From the NCBI RefSeq assembly GCF_026672545.1, contig NZ_JAPPRJ010000009.1, positions 930,001 to 994,000 of the forward strand: 64,000 nt of DNA, given 5' to 3'. The notes beneath the pieces are model-generated. The model saw nothing but the letters and a program-made list of their open reading frames with translations, searched no databases and was not told where the DNA came from. The DNA comes from Rhizobium sp. SL86 (GTDB lineage: Bacteria > Pseudomonadota > Alphaproteobacteria > Rhizobiales > Rhizobiaceae). Below, one piece after another: positions 16,580 through 26,562 of the stretch. Made by a program: the position numbers and the translations under genes. Each line of letters begins with the position of its first letter. Position 1 is the first letter of the stretch.

Positions 16580-16925
16580 CGTGCCGGGGCTTGCTCCGGC
16601 TATGGCAATAAACGGTCGGTGTAATAAACCTATTGGACCCGGGGGCGGTACCCGGCGCCTCCACCAAAAACCGGTCGGTCTTCCTGCACAGGGTCAGACC
16701 GGCTTTTGATGGGGGCGAAATAGGATCGACAAGGGCGTAAAGATCGAACTTTTGCTCGGCATGATACCGCCGTTATCGGGTCACAAGTGTAGTTGCAAAC
16801 GACAACAACGCTAAGGAATACGCTCTCGCTGCCTAATGGCGGTGCGGGAATTCCGCTCTAAGTCCTCTTGGTTAGCCCCTTGAGGCGGGGTCCGAAGGCA
16901 CCTGGCAACAGAAGCCTTCACCTTC
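16580..16925 (+). ncRNA. ssrA: Two-piece (circularly permuted) tmRNA
   Basis: This is the alphaproteobacterial split form of tmRNA, which rescues stalled ribosomes and tags the nascent protein. The acceptor piece comes first and ends CGCCTCC-A-CCA at 16656-16666; a T-arm (CCGGG, seven-base loop, CCCGG) lies just before it. An intervening segment with a CCGGTC/GACCGG stem (16671-16702) is presumably excised. The coding piece starts GGGGGCG at 16711, which pairs over seven positions with the acceptor stem. The tag reading frame at 16795-16836 encodes ANDNNAKEYALAA then TAA. The outer ends are estimated. The adaptor gene sspB follows directly. Confidence 0.93.
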
Positions 16926-17053
16926 TCCCTTCATCGGTTTTTGGTTATGATGGCCCGATAAGCTGTCAAGGTCTTCCGCGAGGACGGGACCTGCCGTATA
17001 ACGGGCGGACAAATCGCCTGTGACACACGCAAATTGATTGGAAGAAAGCACCT

Positions 17054-17563
17054 ATGGGGCAGGATCACATCCGTTACGATATCTTGGCGCAGGATGCTCT
17101 GCGCGGCGTTATCCGCAAGGTTCTGTCCGAAGTGGCAGCAACCGGCCGTCTTCCGGGTGATCATCATTTCTTCATCACATTTTTGACCGGCGCCCCGGGC
17201 GTTCGCATTTCGCCGCATCTGAAGGCGAAATATGCCGAGCAGATGACGATCGTCATCCAGCACCAGTTCTGGGACCTGAAGGTGCATGACACCCATTTCG
17301 AAGTGGGTCTGTCCTTCTCCGACACGCCCGAACGCCTCTCCATCCCGTTCAACGCGATTCGCGGCTTTTATGACCCTTCGGTGAATTTCGAACTCGAATT
17401 CGAAGTTCCGCTGATCGAGGAAGACGATCAGTCGGCGGAAATCACCGCCTATCCGGTCGAAGCCGTCGCCGCAAAACCGGAAACCGAGGACGAGGCTAAG
17501 TCCGACGAGGAAAAGAAGCAGGGCTCGGTCGTCTCGCTCGATTCCTTCCGCAAAAAGCACTGA
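17054..17563 (+). CDS. sspB: SspB, ClpXP adaptor for ssrA-tagged proteins
   Basis: This 169-residue adaptor binds the ssrA tag and delivers tagged proteins to ClpXP. The folded tag-binding domain covers about residues 1-120 (IRYDILAQDALRGVIRKVL, HHFFITFLTGAPGVRISPHL, MTIVIQHQFWDL). An acidic flexible linker rich in Glu and Asp spans about 122-154. It ends with a short conserved ClpX-binding tail, GSVVSLDSFRKKH. The start ATG has GGAAG upstream. Its position directly downstream of ssrA puts tag and tag-recognition factor side by side, though each probably has its own transcript. Confidence 0.95.
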   Translation: MGQDHIRYDILAQDALRGVIRKVLSEVAATGRLPGDHHFFITFLTGAPGVRISPHLKAKYAEQMTIVIQHQFWDLKVHDTHFEVGLSFSDTPERLSIPFNAIRGFYDPSVNFELEFEVPLIEEDDQSAEITAYPVEAVAAKPETEDEAKSDEEKKQGSVVSLDSFRKKH

Positions 17564-17579
17564 ACCGAACGAGGCTCCG

Positions 17580-17810
17580 ATGAGCGCCGAGATCGTCAAC
17601 CTTCGTCTGGCCCGCAAGGCCAAGGCGCGTTCCGAAAAAGAACGCCAGGCCGAGCAGAACCGCATCAGCTTCGGTCGGACGAAGCAGGAAAAGACGCTGA
17701 CGAGGGCGCTGAACGAGAAGGCTGAAAAAAGGCTGGATCAGGGCCGGATCGAACGAACCGGCCCCTCCGACGGCACGGACGGAAAAACCGCGCCCGTCGA
17801 GCGGAAATAG
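17580..17810 (+). CDS. DUF4169-like small protein
   Basis: This 76-residue, strongly basic and charged protein begins MSAEIVNLRLARKAKARSEK and contains NRISFGRTKQEKTL. I recognise this as the DUF4169 family, found mainly in alphaproteobacteria; no function is known. It follows sspB by 16 bases and precedes a ribbon-helix-helix gene by 14, so the three are probably co-transcribed. There is no membrane segment; the many Arg and Lys residues would permit nucleic-acid binding, but that is only inference. Confidence 0.82.
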   Translation: MSAEIVNLRLARKAKARSEKERQAEQNRISFGRTKQEKTLTRALNEKAEKRLDQGRIERTGPSDGTDGKTAPVERK

Positions 17811-17824
17811 CCGCAAAGGCTCAG

Positions 17825-18061
17825 GTGGCGGGCGCGTCGATGATCAGAAAACACTCCGCCACACTGCACGGACACCGCACGAGCTTCTCGCTGGAAGACG
17901 CCTTCTGGGACGAGCTGAAACTGATCGCCGCCGCCCGCAAGCTCAGCATCGCGGCCCTGATTGCCGAAATCGATGACGCCCGTCCCGCCGACAGCAATCT
18001 CTCTTCGGCGTTGAGACTGTATGTCTTGTCCTGGCTGAAACAGCAGGGCACCAAGGCTTAA
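17825..18061 (+). CDS. Ribbon-helix-helix domain protein
   Basis: This 78-residue protein contains RKHSATLHGHRTSFSLEDAF followed by WDELKLIAAARKLSIAALIAEID, a pattern matching the ribbon-helix-helix family of small rhizobial proteins (strand TSFSLE, then two helices). Such proteins usually bind DNA as dimers. It starts with a GTG that has AAAGG five bases upstream; an ATG five codons later (17840) is also possible. It is the third gene of sspB-DUF4169-RHH. No matching toxin gene adjoins, so it is not obviously an antitoxin. Confidence 0.8.
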   Translation: MAGASMIRKHSATLHGHRTSFSLEDAFWDELKLIAAARKLSIAALIAEIDDARPADSNLSSALRLYVLSWLKQQGTKA

Positions 18062-18121
18062 CACGATAGACCGGACAGCAGTGACCCGCCGCGGCACGGC
18101 CGGTCACCCCCCTTTATCGGC

Positions 18122-21100
18122 TCAGTTTCCAGCAGCGCCGGGTGCAAACCCGTTCTGGCGGAAGACATCGCCTGTCGGCGGAACACTCAGCTGCGGCACG
18201 GCCTCCTCGCGGCGCCGTTGCTCCTCGGCAGCACGCGCCTGTTCCTCCGCCGCAAGCCGCGCCTCTTCCGCTGCCCTCACCCGAGCCTCGGCCTCGGCCT
18301 TTTCGCGCAGGATACGCCGACGATTGTCCTCGAAGGTGTAAAGCGCCACCTCGCGGCGCAGGCGCTGCTTTTCGAGCACGCTCGCCTGCAAGGTTTCGAC
18401 CCGCCGCCGTTCCCGTTCAAAGGCCCGCAGCGAAAGATAGTTGGTCAGCGCGCCGGCATCCAGCGTCTCAGCGGGATCCGAGAGAGCGCCGGCATAAAGC
18501 AGCCTCAGGGACGCATCGCCGCCGGCTATGGCGTCCTCGCCGGGCTGATAGCTCACCTGTAACTGCGCCTCCAGCGCCTCCTCGACCAGATCGATGCGCA
18601 GATCGGCGCTCAGACCGGTATCTCCGGCCATGGCCGCAATGTTTTGCGCACGCACCTGCCCACCGGTCATGGTGAAGGGAATATCCACCCGGCCGAGGCT
18701 CGCCGTGCCCTGATGGATGAGGTCTTCGAGCAGCGGTTCGACCTTCGTTTCGGTCACCTCCCCGTCGATACCGTCTGCGCGGGGCAGCAGCGACGGCAGG
18801 AGCGCGGGATTAAGCCGCGTCAGGGAAAGATCTGTCAGGTGCAGGGCGCCAGAACCACTGGCGGCGGACAGCAAACCAGCCGGCGTCTTTGCGGTCGCTT
18901 CCGCCGCAAGTTCGAAGGAGGCCCGCCCGGTCGCAACCGGCTTCCCCTGTGACTGCCAGACAAGCGGCGAAAGATCGGCATTCTCGACGCTGAGCCGTGT
19001 CTGGAACAGGCCGACACCTTCGCTGTTCGACATGGCGACACGCCCGGCAACCTGCCCGCCGAGCCACTGGCCCCTGGCTTCTTCGATCGTCACCCCGCCG
19101 GCGCGGCTGGTCAGCCGCGCGGTGAGATCCTGCGCAGGCGGCAGACCAAAACCCTTGAGCGTGCGGGCATGCAGGGTAAAGGCAAGATCGGTGCCGGCAA
19201 ACATCGGCAGAGCAAAGGATTTCTGTGACAGCGCGCCCGTCTCGCCGTCCGTCAGCGGTCCATAGACCGCCTCGCCCAGCCAGCCGAGATCGACGAGATC
19301 GAGCGTCACCTCGCCGCTGGCCTTGGCCGTCGTCGCCGTGCGGTCGATCGTGACGGTGCCATTGACGCCATTGCCGCCGATCACGCCGCGAATGCCGTCG
19401 AAACGGGCCGCCTGTGGTGCGATGGCAAGCGTCGCGGACAGATCCGCAGCAAGGCCGAGCCCGAACTGCGGCAGGCCGATACCCGCCGTCAGAAGCGTCG
19501 GTTCCAGATCCTCGCTTTTCAGCGCCACCTCGAACTGGCCAACCCCAAAACCCTCGGCCGACAGGGCCGCCGTACCGTTCGCCGAGAGTTGCGTGCGATC
19601 CGTCGCATAAGCCAGGACCGTTCGGGCCGGCTTGCTGCCAACCTGATGCAGTTCGAGGGACAACGTGGCGTTGCTGTCACCGTCGAAGGGCAATGAATCG
19701 AGCCCCATCTGGCCAAGCAGCGTGCCCGCCTGGGGATTGGCGAGCTTGGCCGTCAGGTCCAGCCTGGTCTCGGCGGTGATGTCGAAGAGGTTCGGCAGGT
19801 CGAGATTGGCACTGACCTCGCTGCCATTGCTGCGGCCGCTGATATTGGCTGCCAATGCGCCGTCCTGCAGCGCGACATTGGCGGACAGATTGGTATCGGC
19901 ATACCAGGCGGCATTGCGCAGCAGCCTGTCCAGCAGCGGATGGCGCGGCAGCTTCTGGTGCAGCATGGTGATGAACGGCGTCGGGTCGAAGGCGCTAAAG
20001 GTCACCGAACCCGTCCCCGAATAGGAGAGGAAGGAACCTTCCGCCGTGCCCTTTGCCGTGATGCTGGCGCCGGAGACGTTTCCGATCGTGAGCTTCTGCA
20101 GCGAGAGCTTGCCGGCCCCGAGTTCCAGCACCGTCTCGACCTTTTCGGCGGCGATGCCGAAGGCCGTCAGACGGCCCGCCTTGATCTGCGCCGCCAGGCG
20201 ATGGTCGAGCACGTCCTCGCCCGCATCGTCGCCGGTCATCAGCGAGGCAAGCGCCCGCAGCGCGTCGAGATCGACCTCGTCGCCGGCGAGATTGATGGAG
20301 AGTGTCGGCGTCGCGTCCGCAGGCGATTCGCGCTCCACCCTGCCCTTCAGCGTCGCGGCGCCCACCGCCAGTTCCAGATTGTCGAACCGCTGCAGCGTCG
20401 GCGTCAGGTTGACGGAGGCAGAGAAACCGGCCGCCTTCAGCTGGCGGATCGCCGGATCGACCTTGCCGGTTAGCCAGTCAGACAGACCGGATGGCTGGTT
20501 GGAGGCAAGCAGCATACGCCCGGCAAACGAGGCAGCGCCGTCGAGCCGCAGCGCGCCTTGCGCCTCAACCTGGGTGCGGCCGGGCAAAGTTGCAACGGCA
20601 TTTTCGACCCTCCAACCCTTGCCGGCCGGGCGCAGGTCCAGCCGCACGTCGCGGATCGTCGTTCCATCCGCGACGATCGCCGGCAGGCGGATGGTCGCCT
20701 TGCCCGGCACCTGCGGGATGGGCACGCGTGCCGCCATCGCGATCAAAGCATTCAGCCGCTGCTGACCGGAGACATGTGGGTTGCGGGCCGTCTTGCCCTT
20801 CACGAGATCGGCCGTCAGGCGGTTCACATCCACCTGCTGGCCCTCGGCCGTCAGCAGGAATTCCGGCTTGTCGCCGGTATCGAGCGTCGCCTCACCGGTG
20901 ACCACGTAAGGATTGTCGAGCCCGCCGATCTCCGTTCTGTATTCGGCAATCCGGATGCGGTCATTGGTGAGTTCAAACTTGCCCTTGGTGCGCGGCGGCG
21001 GCACCGGCTTTTCGGCGGTGCGCGGCAGCACCGGATTGATCGGCTGGTCAAGGAAACTCAGGCTGAACTCGCCTTTGTATTCGGGCTTGGCCTCGTTGAC

Positions 21101-21787
21101 GGCAAGCGCGCCATCGAGCTGCACTTCGACCGGCTGCACATCCGGCCAGATCCGCATCCGAAGCGGAACGCTGGCGGAGGCAGGATCGGGTTCACCGCTG
21201 GACAGCGTGAACTTCGCCTCATAACCGTCGAGCGTCGCATTGCCGTCGGCGCGCCAGGGGCCGGCAAGCGAACTGGCCGACATTTCCGCCGTGAGCCCCG
21301 TCAGCAGGCGCGTGCGGCCCGTCGCCTCGTCGACGAATTCGATCTCCGCACCGGTGACGTGCACATCCTCGAGCACGACATTGCGCGCCGGAAGCTCAGG
21401 GCGGCTACCGCGCATCCAGTCGAGCCTGCCATCCTTCAGCACACGAATGCGGGCCTTCGGCCGGTCGAGACGCATGTCGAAGATGCGCGCCTCACCGGAG
21501 AGGAAGGGCGCCAGCTCCATATCCATCGAAAACGCCGCCACCTGAACGATCGGCGTGCCATCGGTATCCTGCCCCACCCGCACATCGGTCATGGTCACCG
21601 AGGGGAAGGGCAAGAGCCTCGCATCCACCGTGCCGTTGACGGTGACCTTCTTGCCGAGAATGCGGCTTGCCTGTTGTTCGAAGTCGCGCCGGAAGCTTGA
21701 CCAATCGACGAAGAAGGGCGCCAACAGGGCCGTGAACAAGGCGACGACCACCAGGCCGCTGATCACCAGCAATATCCGTCCGAGCAC
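18122..21787 (-). CDS. AsmA-family envelope protein
   Basis: This 1221-residue protein has a single N-terminal membrane anchor (LLVISGLVVVALFTALLAPFF, residues 5-25). The AsmA signature follows: VDWSSFRRDFEQQASRILG and VTVNGTVDARLLPFPSVTMTD. The long middle section is beta-rich repeats of the kind now thought to form phospholipid-transfer grooves between the two membranes. It ends in the conserved AsmA C-terminal domain, then a coiled coil of about 90 residues made mostly of Arg, Glu and Ala (ERERRRVETLQASV onward). The start is a GTG at 21787. It appears to be a single-gene unit converging with the small ribbon-helix-helix gene. Confidence 0.92.
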   Translation of the reverse strand: MLGRILLVISGLVVVALFTALLAPFFVDWSSFRRDFEQQASRILGKKVTVNGTVDARLLPFPSVTMTDVRVGQDTDGTPIVQVAAFSMDMELAPFLSGEARIFDMRLDRPKARIRVLKDGRLDWMRGSRPELPARNVVLEDVHVTGAEIEFVDEATGRTRLLTGLTAEMSASSLAGPWRADGNATLDGYEAKFTLSSGEPDPASASVPLRMRIWPDVQPVEVQLDGALAVNEAKPEYKGEFSLSFLDQPINPVLPRTAEKPVPPPRTKGKFELTNDRIRIAEYRTEIGGLDNPYVVTGEATLDTGDKPEFLLTAEGQQVDVNRLTADLVKGKTARNPHVSGQQRLNALIAMAARVPIPQVPGKATIRLPAIVADGTTIRDVRLDLRPAGKGWRVENAVATLPGRTQVEAQGALRLDGAASFAGRMLLASNQPSGLSDWLTGKVDPAIRQLKAAGFSASVNLTPTLQRFDNLELAVGAATLKGRVERESPADATPTLSINLAGDEVDLDALRALASLMTGDDAGEDVLDHRLAAQIKAGRLTAFGIAAEKVETVLELGAGKLSLQKLTIGNVSGASITAKGTAEGSFLSYSGTGSVTFSAFDPTPFITMLHQKLPRHPLLDRLLRNAAWYADTNLSANVALQDGALAANISGRSNGSEVSANLDLPNLFDITAETRLDLTAKLANPQAGTLLGQMGLDSLPFDGDSNATLSLELHQVGSKPARTVLAYATDRTQLSANGTAALSAEGFGVGQFEVALKSEDLEPTLLTAGIGLPQFGLGLAADLSATLAIAPQAARFDGIRGVIGGNGVNGTVTIDRTATTAKASGEVTLDLVDLGWLGEAVYGPLTDGETGALSQKSFALPMFAGTDLAFTLHARTLKGFGLPPAQDLTARLTSRAGGVTIEEARGQWLGGQVAGRVAMSNSEGVGLFQTRLSVENADLSPLVWQSQGKPVATGRASFELAAEATAKTPAGLLSAASGSGALHLTDLSLTRLNPALLPSLLPRADGIDGEVTETKVEPLLEDLIHQGTASLGRVDIPFTMTGGQVRAQNIAAMAGDTGLSADLRIDLVEEALEAQLQVSYQPGEDAIAGGDASLRLLYAGALSDPAETLDAGALTNYLSLRAFERERRRVETLQASVLEKQRLRREVALYTFEDNRRRILREKAEAEARVRAAEEARLAAEEQARAAEEQRRREEAVPQLSVPPTGDVFRQNGFAPGAAGN

Positions 21788-21848
21788 CGCACCATTCTCC
21801 TTGGGTCAGGGCGAAGAGTTTAATCCGACCTCTCCCTGCGGCAAGATC

Positions 21849-23276
21849 TTAGCACATACCATCACGCTTCGGGCGCAAGATCTTGCCCGGATTGAAGATA
21901 TTGTGCGGATCGAGCGCCTGTTTGATGGTGCCCATCAGCGCGAGAGCCGCGCCCGCTTCCTGTTCCAGGAAGCTCATTTTCCCCTGCCCGATGCCATGTT
22001 CACCGGTGCAGGTGCCGTCCATGGCCAGCGCGCGCCGGTTGAGGCGTTCGACAAAGGCTTCCGTGCGGGCAATGTCGGCCGGATCCTTTTCATCGAACAA
22101 CAAAAGAAGGTGGAAGTTTCCATCCCCTGCATGCCCGACGATCGGGGCGAGGAAATTGTTCTCGACGATATCCGCATGGGTTTCGGCCACGCATTCGGCG
22201 AGCCTGGAGATCGGCACGCAGACATCGGTCGACAAGGCGCCAAGATGCGGGGCAAGCGCGCGGGCCGCCCAATAGGCGTCGTGGCGTGCCTTCCACAATT
22301 TGGCGCGCGAGGCCGCGTCACCCGTCCACTGGAATTCGTCGCCGCCACATTCGGCGGCAATCATCGCAAACTGTTCCGACTGCATGCGCACCGTATCCTC
22401 TGTGCCGTGGAACTCCAGGAACAGCGTCGGTTTTTCCGCGTAGGCAAGGCCCGAATAGGCGTTGCAGGCCTTCATCTGCATGGAATCGAGCAGCTCGATA
22501 CGGGCGATCGGAATGCCCATCTGGATGGTCATGATCACCGCATCGCAGGCGGCCTTGACACTCGGAAAGGCGCAGACCCCGCCGCCGATCTTTTCCGGAA
22601 TGCCCTGCAACTTCAGCGTGATCGAGGTGATGACGCCCAGCGTGCCTTCCGAGCCGACGAAGAGCCGCGTCAGATCGTAACCGGCAGAGGATTTTTTCGC
22701 CCGCGTGCCGGTGGAGATTTCCTCGCCATCCGCCGTCACCACCGTCAGCGACAGGACGTTGTCCTTCATCGTGCCGTAGCGCACGGCATTGGTGCCCGAG
22801 GCGCGGGTTGCCGTCATGCCGCCGATCGAAGCGTTGGCGCCGGGATCGATCGGGAAAAACAGACCGGTGTCGCGCAGATAGGTGTTCAGCGCCTCGCGCG
22901 TCACCCCCGGCTGGACGGTCACGTCGAGATCCTCCGGGGACACCCGCAAAACCTTGTCCATGCGGGAAAAATCGATGGAGATACCGCCGGACGGCGCATT
23001 CACCTGACCTTCGAGCGACGAGCCGGTGCCGAAGGGAATGACGGGGACACGATGCGTGGCGCAAACCTTCACCACCGCCTTCACATCCTCGACGCTTTCG
23101 GCAAAGACGACCCCGTCCGGGATCTGCCGCGGCAGATAGGTGGTGGTGTGGGCATGCTGTTCGCGAAAGGCCTGGCCGGTCTGCAACCGTTCACCCAGCT
23201 GCTGCTTCAGGATCGAGAGGACGGTGGCAATCCCCTCCTCGTTGCGCGGACCGGGTTGCACGTCTCTCATTACCAT
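21849..23276 (-). CDS. FAD-linked D-lactate/glycolate-type dehydrogenase
   Basis: This 475-residue flavoprotein belongs to the FAD-binding PCMH/VAO superfamily, subgroup GlcD/D-lactate dehydrogenase (cytochrome). The FAD-binding domain contains VIPFGTGSSLEGQV, DVTVQPGVTREALN and the block ASIGGMTATRASGTNAVRYG. The C-terminal FAD-oxidase domain holds VGHAGDGNFHLLLLFD and DGTCTGEHGIGQGKMSF, with the histidines expected at the active site. The ATG at 23276 has GGAG eight bases upstream; the frame is open to 23354 without a site. No GlcE or GlcF partner genes adjoin, so a single-subunit D-lactate dehydrogenase is more likely than glycolate oxidase. Confidence 0.92.
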   Translation of the reverse strand: MVMRDVQPGPRNEEGIATVLSILKQQLGERLQTGQAFREQHAHTTTYLPRQIPDGVVFAESVEDVKAVVKVCATHRVPVIPFGTGSSLEGQVNAPSGGISIDFSRMDKVLRVSPEDLDVTVQPGVTREALNTYLRDTGLFFPIDPGANASIGGMTATRASGTNAVRYGTMKDNVLSLTVVTADGEEISTGTRAKKSSAGYDLTRLFVGSEGTLGVITSITLKLQGIPEKIGGGVCAFPSVKAACDAVIMTIQMGIPIARIELLDSMQMKACNAYSGLAYAEKPTLFLEFHGTEDTVRMQSEQFAMIAAECGGDEFQWTGDAASRAKLWKARHDAYWAARALAPHLGALSTDVCVPISRLAECVAETHADIVENNFLAPIVGHAGDGNFHLLLLFDEKDPADIARTEAFVERLNRRALAMDGTCTGEHGIGQGKMSFLEQEAGAALALMGTIKQALDPHNIFNPGKILRPKRDGMC

Positions 23277-23406
23277 TGCGATGTCTCCAGATCCGGCCAT
23301 GACGGCCGACAGTCTCTGCAACGTTTGGTAAGCGAGACATCCGGGGTTGTCCATATGCGAAAGAAGGACGCTCCCGCGCCCTTCTCTTCACTGTTGGCAA
23401 ATCCGC

Positions 23407-26400
23407 TCACTCTGCGGCCAGCAGAGGGGGCTTCTTCTCTTCGTTGGCGGCGCGGTTCTGTGCCAGTTCCAGCTCGTCATGCAGCCGTTGTTCCTCATGG
23501 GCATGCGGCTTGGCGAAGCGGGCAAGCAGCAGATAGGCGACCGGCGTGATGAACAGCGTCACCAGCGTGGCAAGCCCCAGGCCGCCGACAATGACCCAGC
23601 CGAGCGCGATGCGGGCTTCCGCACCGGCGCCCGCAGCCAGGACCAGCGGCACGCCGCCGAGGATGGTGGCGATCATCGTCATCATCACCGGACGCAAGCG
23701 CATGCTGCAGGCGCGCTCGATGGCATCGCGCACCCCTGCCCCCTGGTCACGCAGCTGATTGGCGAATTCGACGATCAGGATGCCGTTTTTCGCCATGACG
23801 CCGACAAGCAGCACAAGGCCGATCTGGCTATAGACATTCAGCGTCGAGCCGGTCAGCACCAGCGCGAAGACGGCGCAGGCAAGACCGAGCGGCACCGTTG
23901 TCATGATGATGATCGAGGACAGCACGCTTTCGAACTGGGCGGCCAGCACGAGGAAGATGATGGCGATCGCAAAGCCGAAGGTGATCGCCATGGCATTGGA
24001 GTTTTCGCCGAGCGTCTTGGCTTCGGCGAGAGGCATCACCCGCGCCCCCTCAGGCAGAAGCGGTTGTGCGAGCTGGATCACCTCGTCGAGCGCCTGGCCA
24101 AGCGGAACATTGTTCTTGAGCCCGGACGAAAGCGAAACCGCGGCGAGCTGTTGTTCGCGGTTGAGCTCCGGTGCGACTGCACCTTCCTTCAGCGTGGCGA
24201 TCGTCGACATCGGCACCACGCGCCCGTCGCCGGTGCGCAGGAAGATGTTTTCGAGATCCGTCGGGTCATCCACCGGCTGCATGCTGGAGGTGAGCTTGAC
24301 CGGGATCGCCTCGCCTTCAACGAAGACATCGACGATGGAGCGGCCTTCCAGGAGCGCCTGCATGGCGGTCGACAAACCCGTGATGTCGATGCCGAGATCA
24401 GAGGCGCGTTCGCGATCGATCGACACGGAGAGCTGCACCTGGGTCGGCTCGTTGTCGAGGCGCGGCGTCTCGAAGGACGGGCTCTGCTCCATGGCCTGGA
24501 CGAGGTTGACGGCAGCCTCCGTCAGGCGGGCATGATCGGAACCGACAAGTGCCACCTGGATGCCGCTGCCGGCCCCACGGATGCGCAGGCTGTTGGTCTG
24601 GATGGCAAAACCGCGCAGCGCCGGCACCCGTGCTGCGGCGGCATTCACGTCGCTCGCAATGGCATTCTGACTGCGGCTGCGCTCTTCCCAGGGTGCCAGG
24701 GTCAGGACCATGAAGCCGCTATTGGTGGAGCCTCCCATGCCGGAGATGGAAAACACGTTCTGGATCTCGCCCGACTGCAACAGCGGCTGCAGGTTTTCCT
24801 CGATGCGCTTCAACTGGTCCTGCGTATAGGCAAGGCTCACGCCTTCCGGCGCGGTGAGCCGCAGTAGCACCGCCGAACGGTCTTCCTGCGGCGTCAACTC
24901 GCTCTTGATGGTGCCGAAAGTGACGAAGGCGGCAAAGGCAAACAGCAGCGAGCCGGCAATCACCACCAGCGGCGCGTTGAGGCAAAAACGCAGGCTTGAG
25001 GCATAAACGCGGGCAAACAGGGTGCCGAAGGAAGGCAAGAGCCCCTTCGGCTCGCTCATCGGCCGCGTCAGCATCCGCGAGGCAAGCATCGGGCAAAGCG
25101 TCAGCGCGGTGATCGAGGAGAGCGCGACCGCAAAGGCGAGCACGAAGCCGAATTCGCGGAACAGGCCGCCCAGCTGGCCGGGCAGGAAGGAGAGCGGAAT
25201 GAAAACCGCGGCCAGCGTTGCCGTGGTCGCCAGAACCGCGAAGAACACCTCCTGCGTGCCAAGCACCGCCGCCGCGCGCGGCCCCATGCCTTCCGTGCGC
25301 CGCCGCACGATGTTTTCCAGCACCACGATCGCATCGTCGACGACAAGGCCCGTCGCCAGCACGATTGCGAGAAGAGTGAGAATGTTGATCGAAAATCCGA
25401 CGAGATAGATGGCGGTCAGCGTGCCGATCAGCGCCACCGGCATGGTCAGCGCCGGAATGAGCGTCGCCCGCCAGTCGCGCAGGAAGAGATAGAGCACCAC
25501 GACGACGATGAGCGCCGATAGGCCAAGCGCCAGCTCGACTTCGTGCAGGGCGCCGCGGATGAAGACGGCGTCATCGCTGGTGACGAAAATGCGCGTGCCC
25601 TCCGGCATCGCCTTCTGCAACTCGTCCACAACGGCCTTCACGCCCGTCGAGATGTTGAGCGTGTTCGACTGCGCCTGGCGGATGATGCCAAGCCCGATGC
25701 CCTGCACGCCGTTGGAACGCAGCGTCGTCGTGCCGTCATCGGCACCGAGCAGCACGTTGGCCACATCGCGCAGGCGAATATTGTCCTTCACCAGCACATT
25801 GCCGAAGTCCTCCGGCGTGGACAGGTTGGCGGTTGCCCTGACCACGATGTCCTGGGTGCGGCTGGTCAGAGAGCCGGCCGGAACATCGAGCGCCGCCGTC
25901 GCGAGCGCGTTCGACACGTCGGCAATCGTCAACCCGCGGCTGGCGAGCGCCGCCTGGTTGATGTCGACACGGAAGATTTTTTCCTGGTCGCCGTAAAGCT
26001 CGACATCGGCGACACCTTCGACGGCAGCGAGCCGGTCGACAATTTCGTTGTCGACGAGCTGCGTCAGGTTCTCCATGGACATGGTCTGCGAAGTCACCGC
26101 AACGCGCATGATCGGTTGCGAATCGGAATCCGCCTTGACGATCCGAGGGTCGTCGGCATCGTCGGGCAGCTGGCCGGCCACGCGGCCGATCGCATCGCGC
26201 ACGTCGTTTGCCGCCTCAGCCAGATCGACATTGTCGGAGAATTCCATCGTCACGCGGCTGGAACCAAACTGCGATTCCGACGACAGCGCCTTGAGGCCGC
26301 TGACACGCGCAACTGCCCCTTCGATGACCTGGGTCAGTTCCTGGTCGATCGTCTGCGGCGATGCACCGTCATAAGTGGTGCGCACCGTGATGACCGGCTG

Positions 26401-26562
26401 GTCCACGTCCGGTAACTCACGCACCTCGACGCCGACAAAGGCGGCAAGGCCGGCCACGACGAGCAGCGTATTGATGACGGCGGCCAGGATCGGGCGGCGC
26501 ACGAAGAGCGCGGTAAAGGTCGCCTTGGCGTCTTCCGTCGAAATCTCGTTGGTCTCGCTCAT
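23407..26562 (-). CDS. RND-family inner-membrane efflux transporter
   Basis: This 1051-residue proton-driven efflux pump belongs to the hydrophobe/amphiphile RND family (AcrB/MexF-like). The first helix is followed by VREVGVE-like periplasmic sequence (VELRELPDVD-type, here EVRELPDVDQPVITV). The fourth helix carries the proton-relay acidic pair in LATGLVVDDAIVVLEN, and the second half repeats the plan with VGVMAKNGILIVEFANQLRD. Two large periplasmic loops make up the porter domain. It overlaps the adaptor gene by four bases and has no outer-membrane channel gene beside it, so it must use one encoded elsewhere. The substrates are unknown. Confidence 0.95.
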   Translation of the reverse strand: MSETNEISTEDAKATFTALFVRRPILAAVINTLLVVAGLAAFVGVEVRELPDVDQPVITVRTTYDGASPQTIDQELTQVIEGAVARVSGLKALSSESQFGSSRVTMEFSDNVDLAEAANDVRDAIGRVAGQLPDDADDPRIVKADSDSQPIMRVAVTSQTMSMENLTQLVDNEIVDRLAAVEGVADVELYGDQEKIFRVDINQAALASRGLTIADVSNALATAALDVPAGSLTSRTQDIVVRATANLSTPEDFGNVLVKDNIRLRDVANVLLGADDGTTTLRSNGVQGIGLGIIRQAQSNTLNISTGVKAVVDELQKAMPEGTRIFVTSDDAVFIRGALHEVELALGLSALIVVVVLYLFLRDWRATLIPALTMPVALIGTLTAIYLVGFSINILTLLAIVLATGLVVDDAIVVLENIVRRRTEGMGPRAAAVLGTQEVFFAVLATTATLAAVFIPLSFLPGQLGGLFREFGFVLAFAVALSSITALTLCPMLASRMLTRPMSEPKGLLPSFGTLFARVYASSLRFCLNAPLVVIAGSLLFAFAAFVTFGTIKSELTPQEDRSAVLLRLTAPEGVSLAYTQDQLKRIEENLQPLLQSGEIQNVFSISGMGGSTNSGFMVLTLAPWEERSRSQNAIASDVNAAAARVPALRGFAIQTNSLRIRGAGSGIQVALVGSDHARLTEAAVNLVQAMEQSPSFETPRLDNEPTQVQLSVSIDRERASDLGIDITGLSTAMQALLEGRSIVDVFVEGEAIPVKLTSSMQPVDDPTDLENIFLRTGDGRVVPMSTIATLKEGAVAPELNREQQLAAVSLSSGLKNNVPLGQALDEVIQLAQPLLPEGARVMPLAEAKTLGENSNAMAITFGFAIAIIFLVLAAQFESVLSSIIIMTTVPLGLACAVFALVLTGSTLNVYSQIGLVLLVGVMAKNGILIVEFANQLRDQGAGVRDAIERACSMRLRPVMMTMIATILGGVPLVLAAGAGAEARIALGWVIVGGLGLATLVTLFITPVAYLLLARFAKPHAHEEQRLHDELELAQNRAANEEKKPPLLAAE

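Noticed and set aside
18079..18110. Hairpin between the ribbon-helix-helix gene and the AsmA gene (GTGACC/GGTCAC)
   Set aside because: Short stem and only three Ts; a terminator is possible but not supported enough.
21555..23549. 664-codon open frame on the plus strand, opposite the FAD dehydrogenase
   Set aside because: It spans two genes' antisense sequence and has no recognisable motif.
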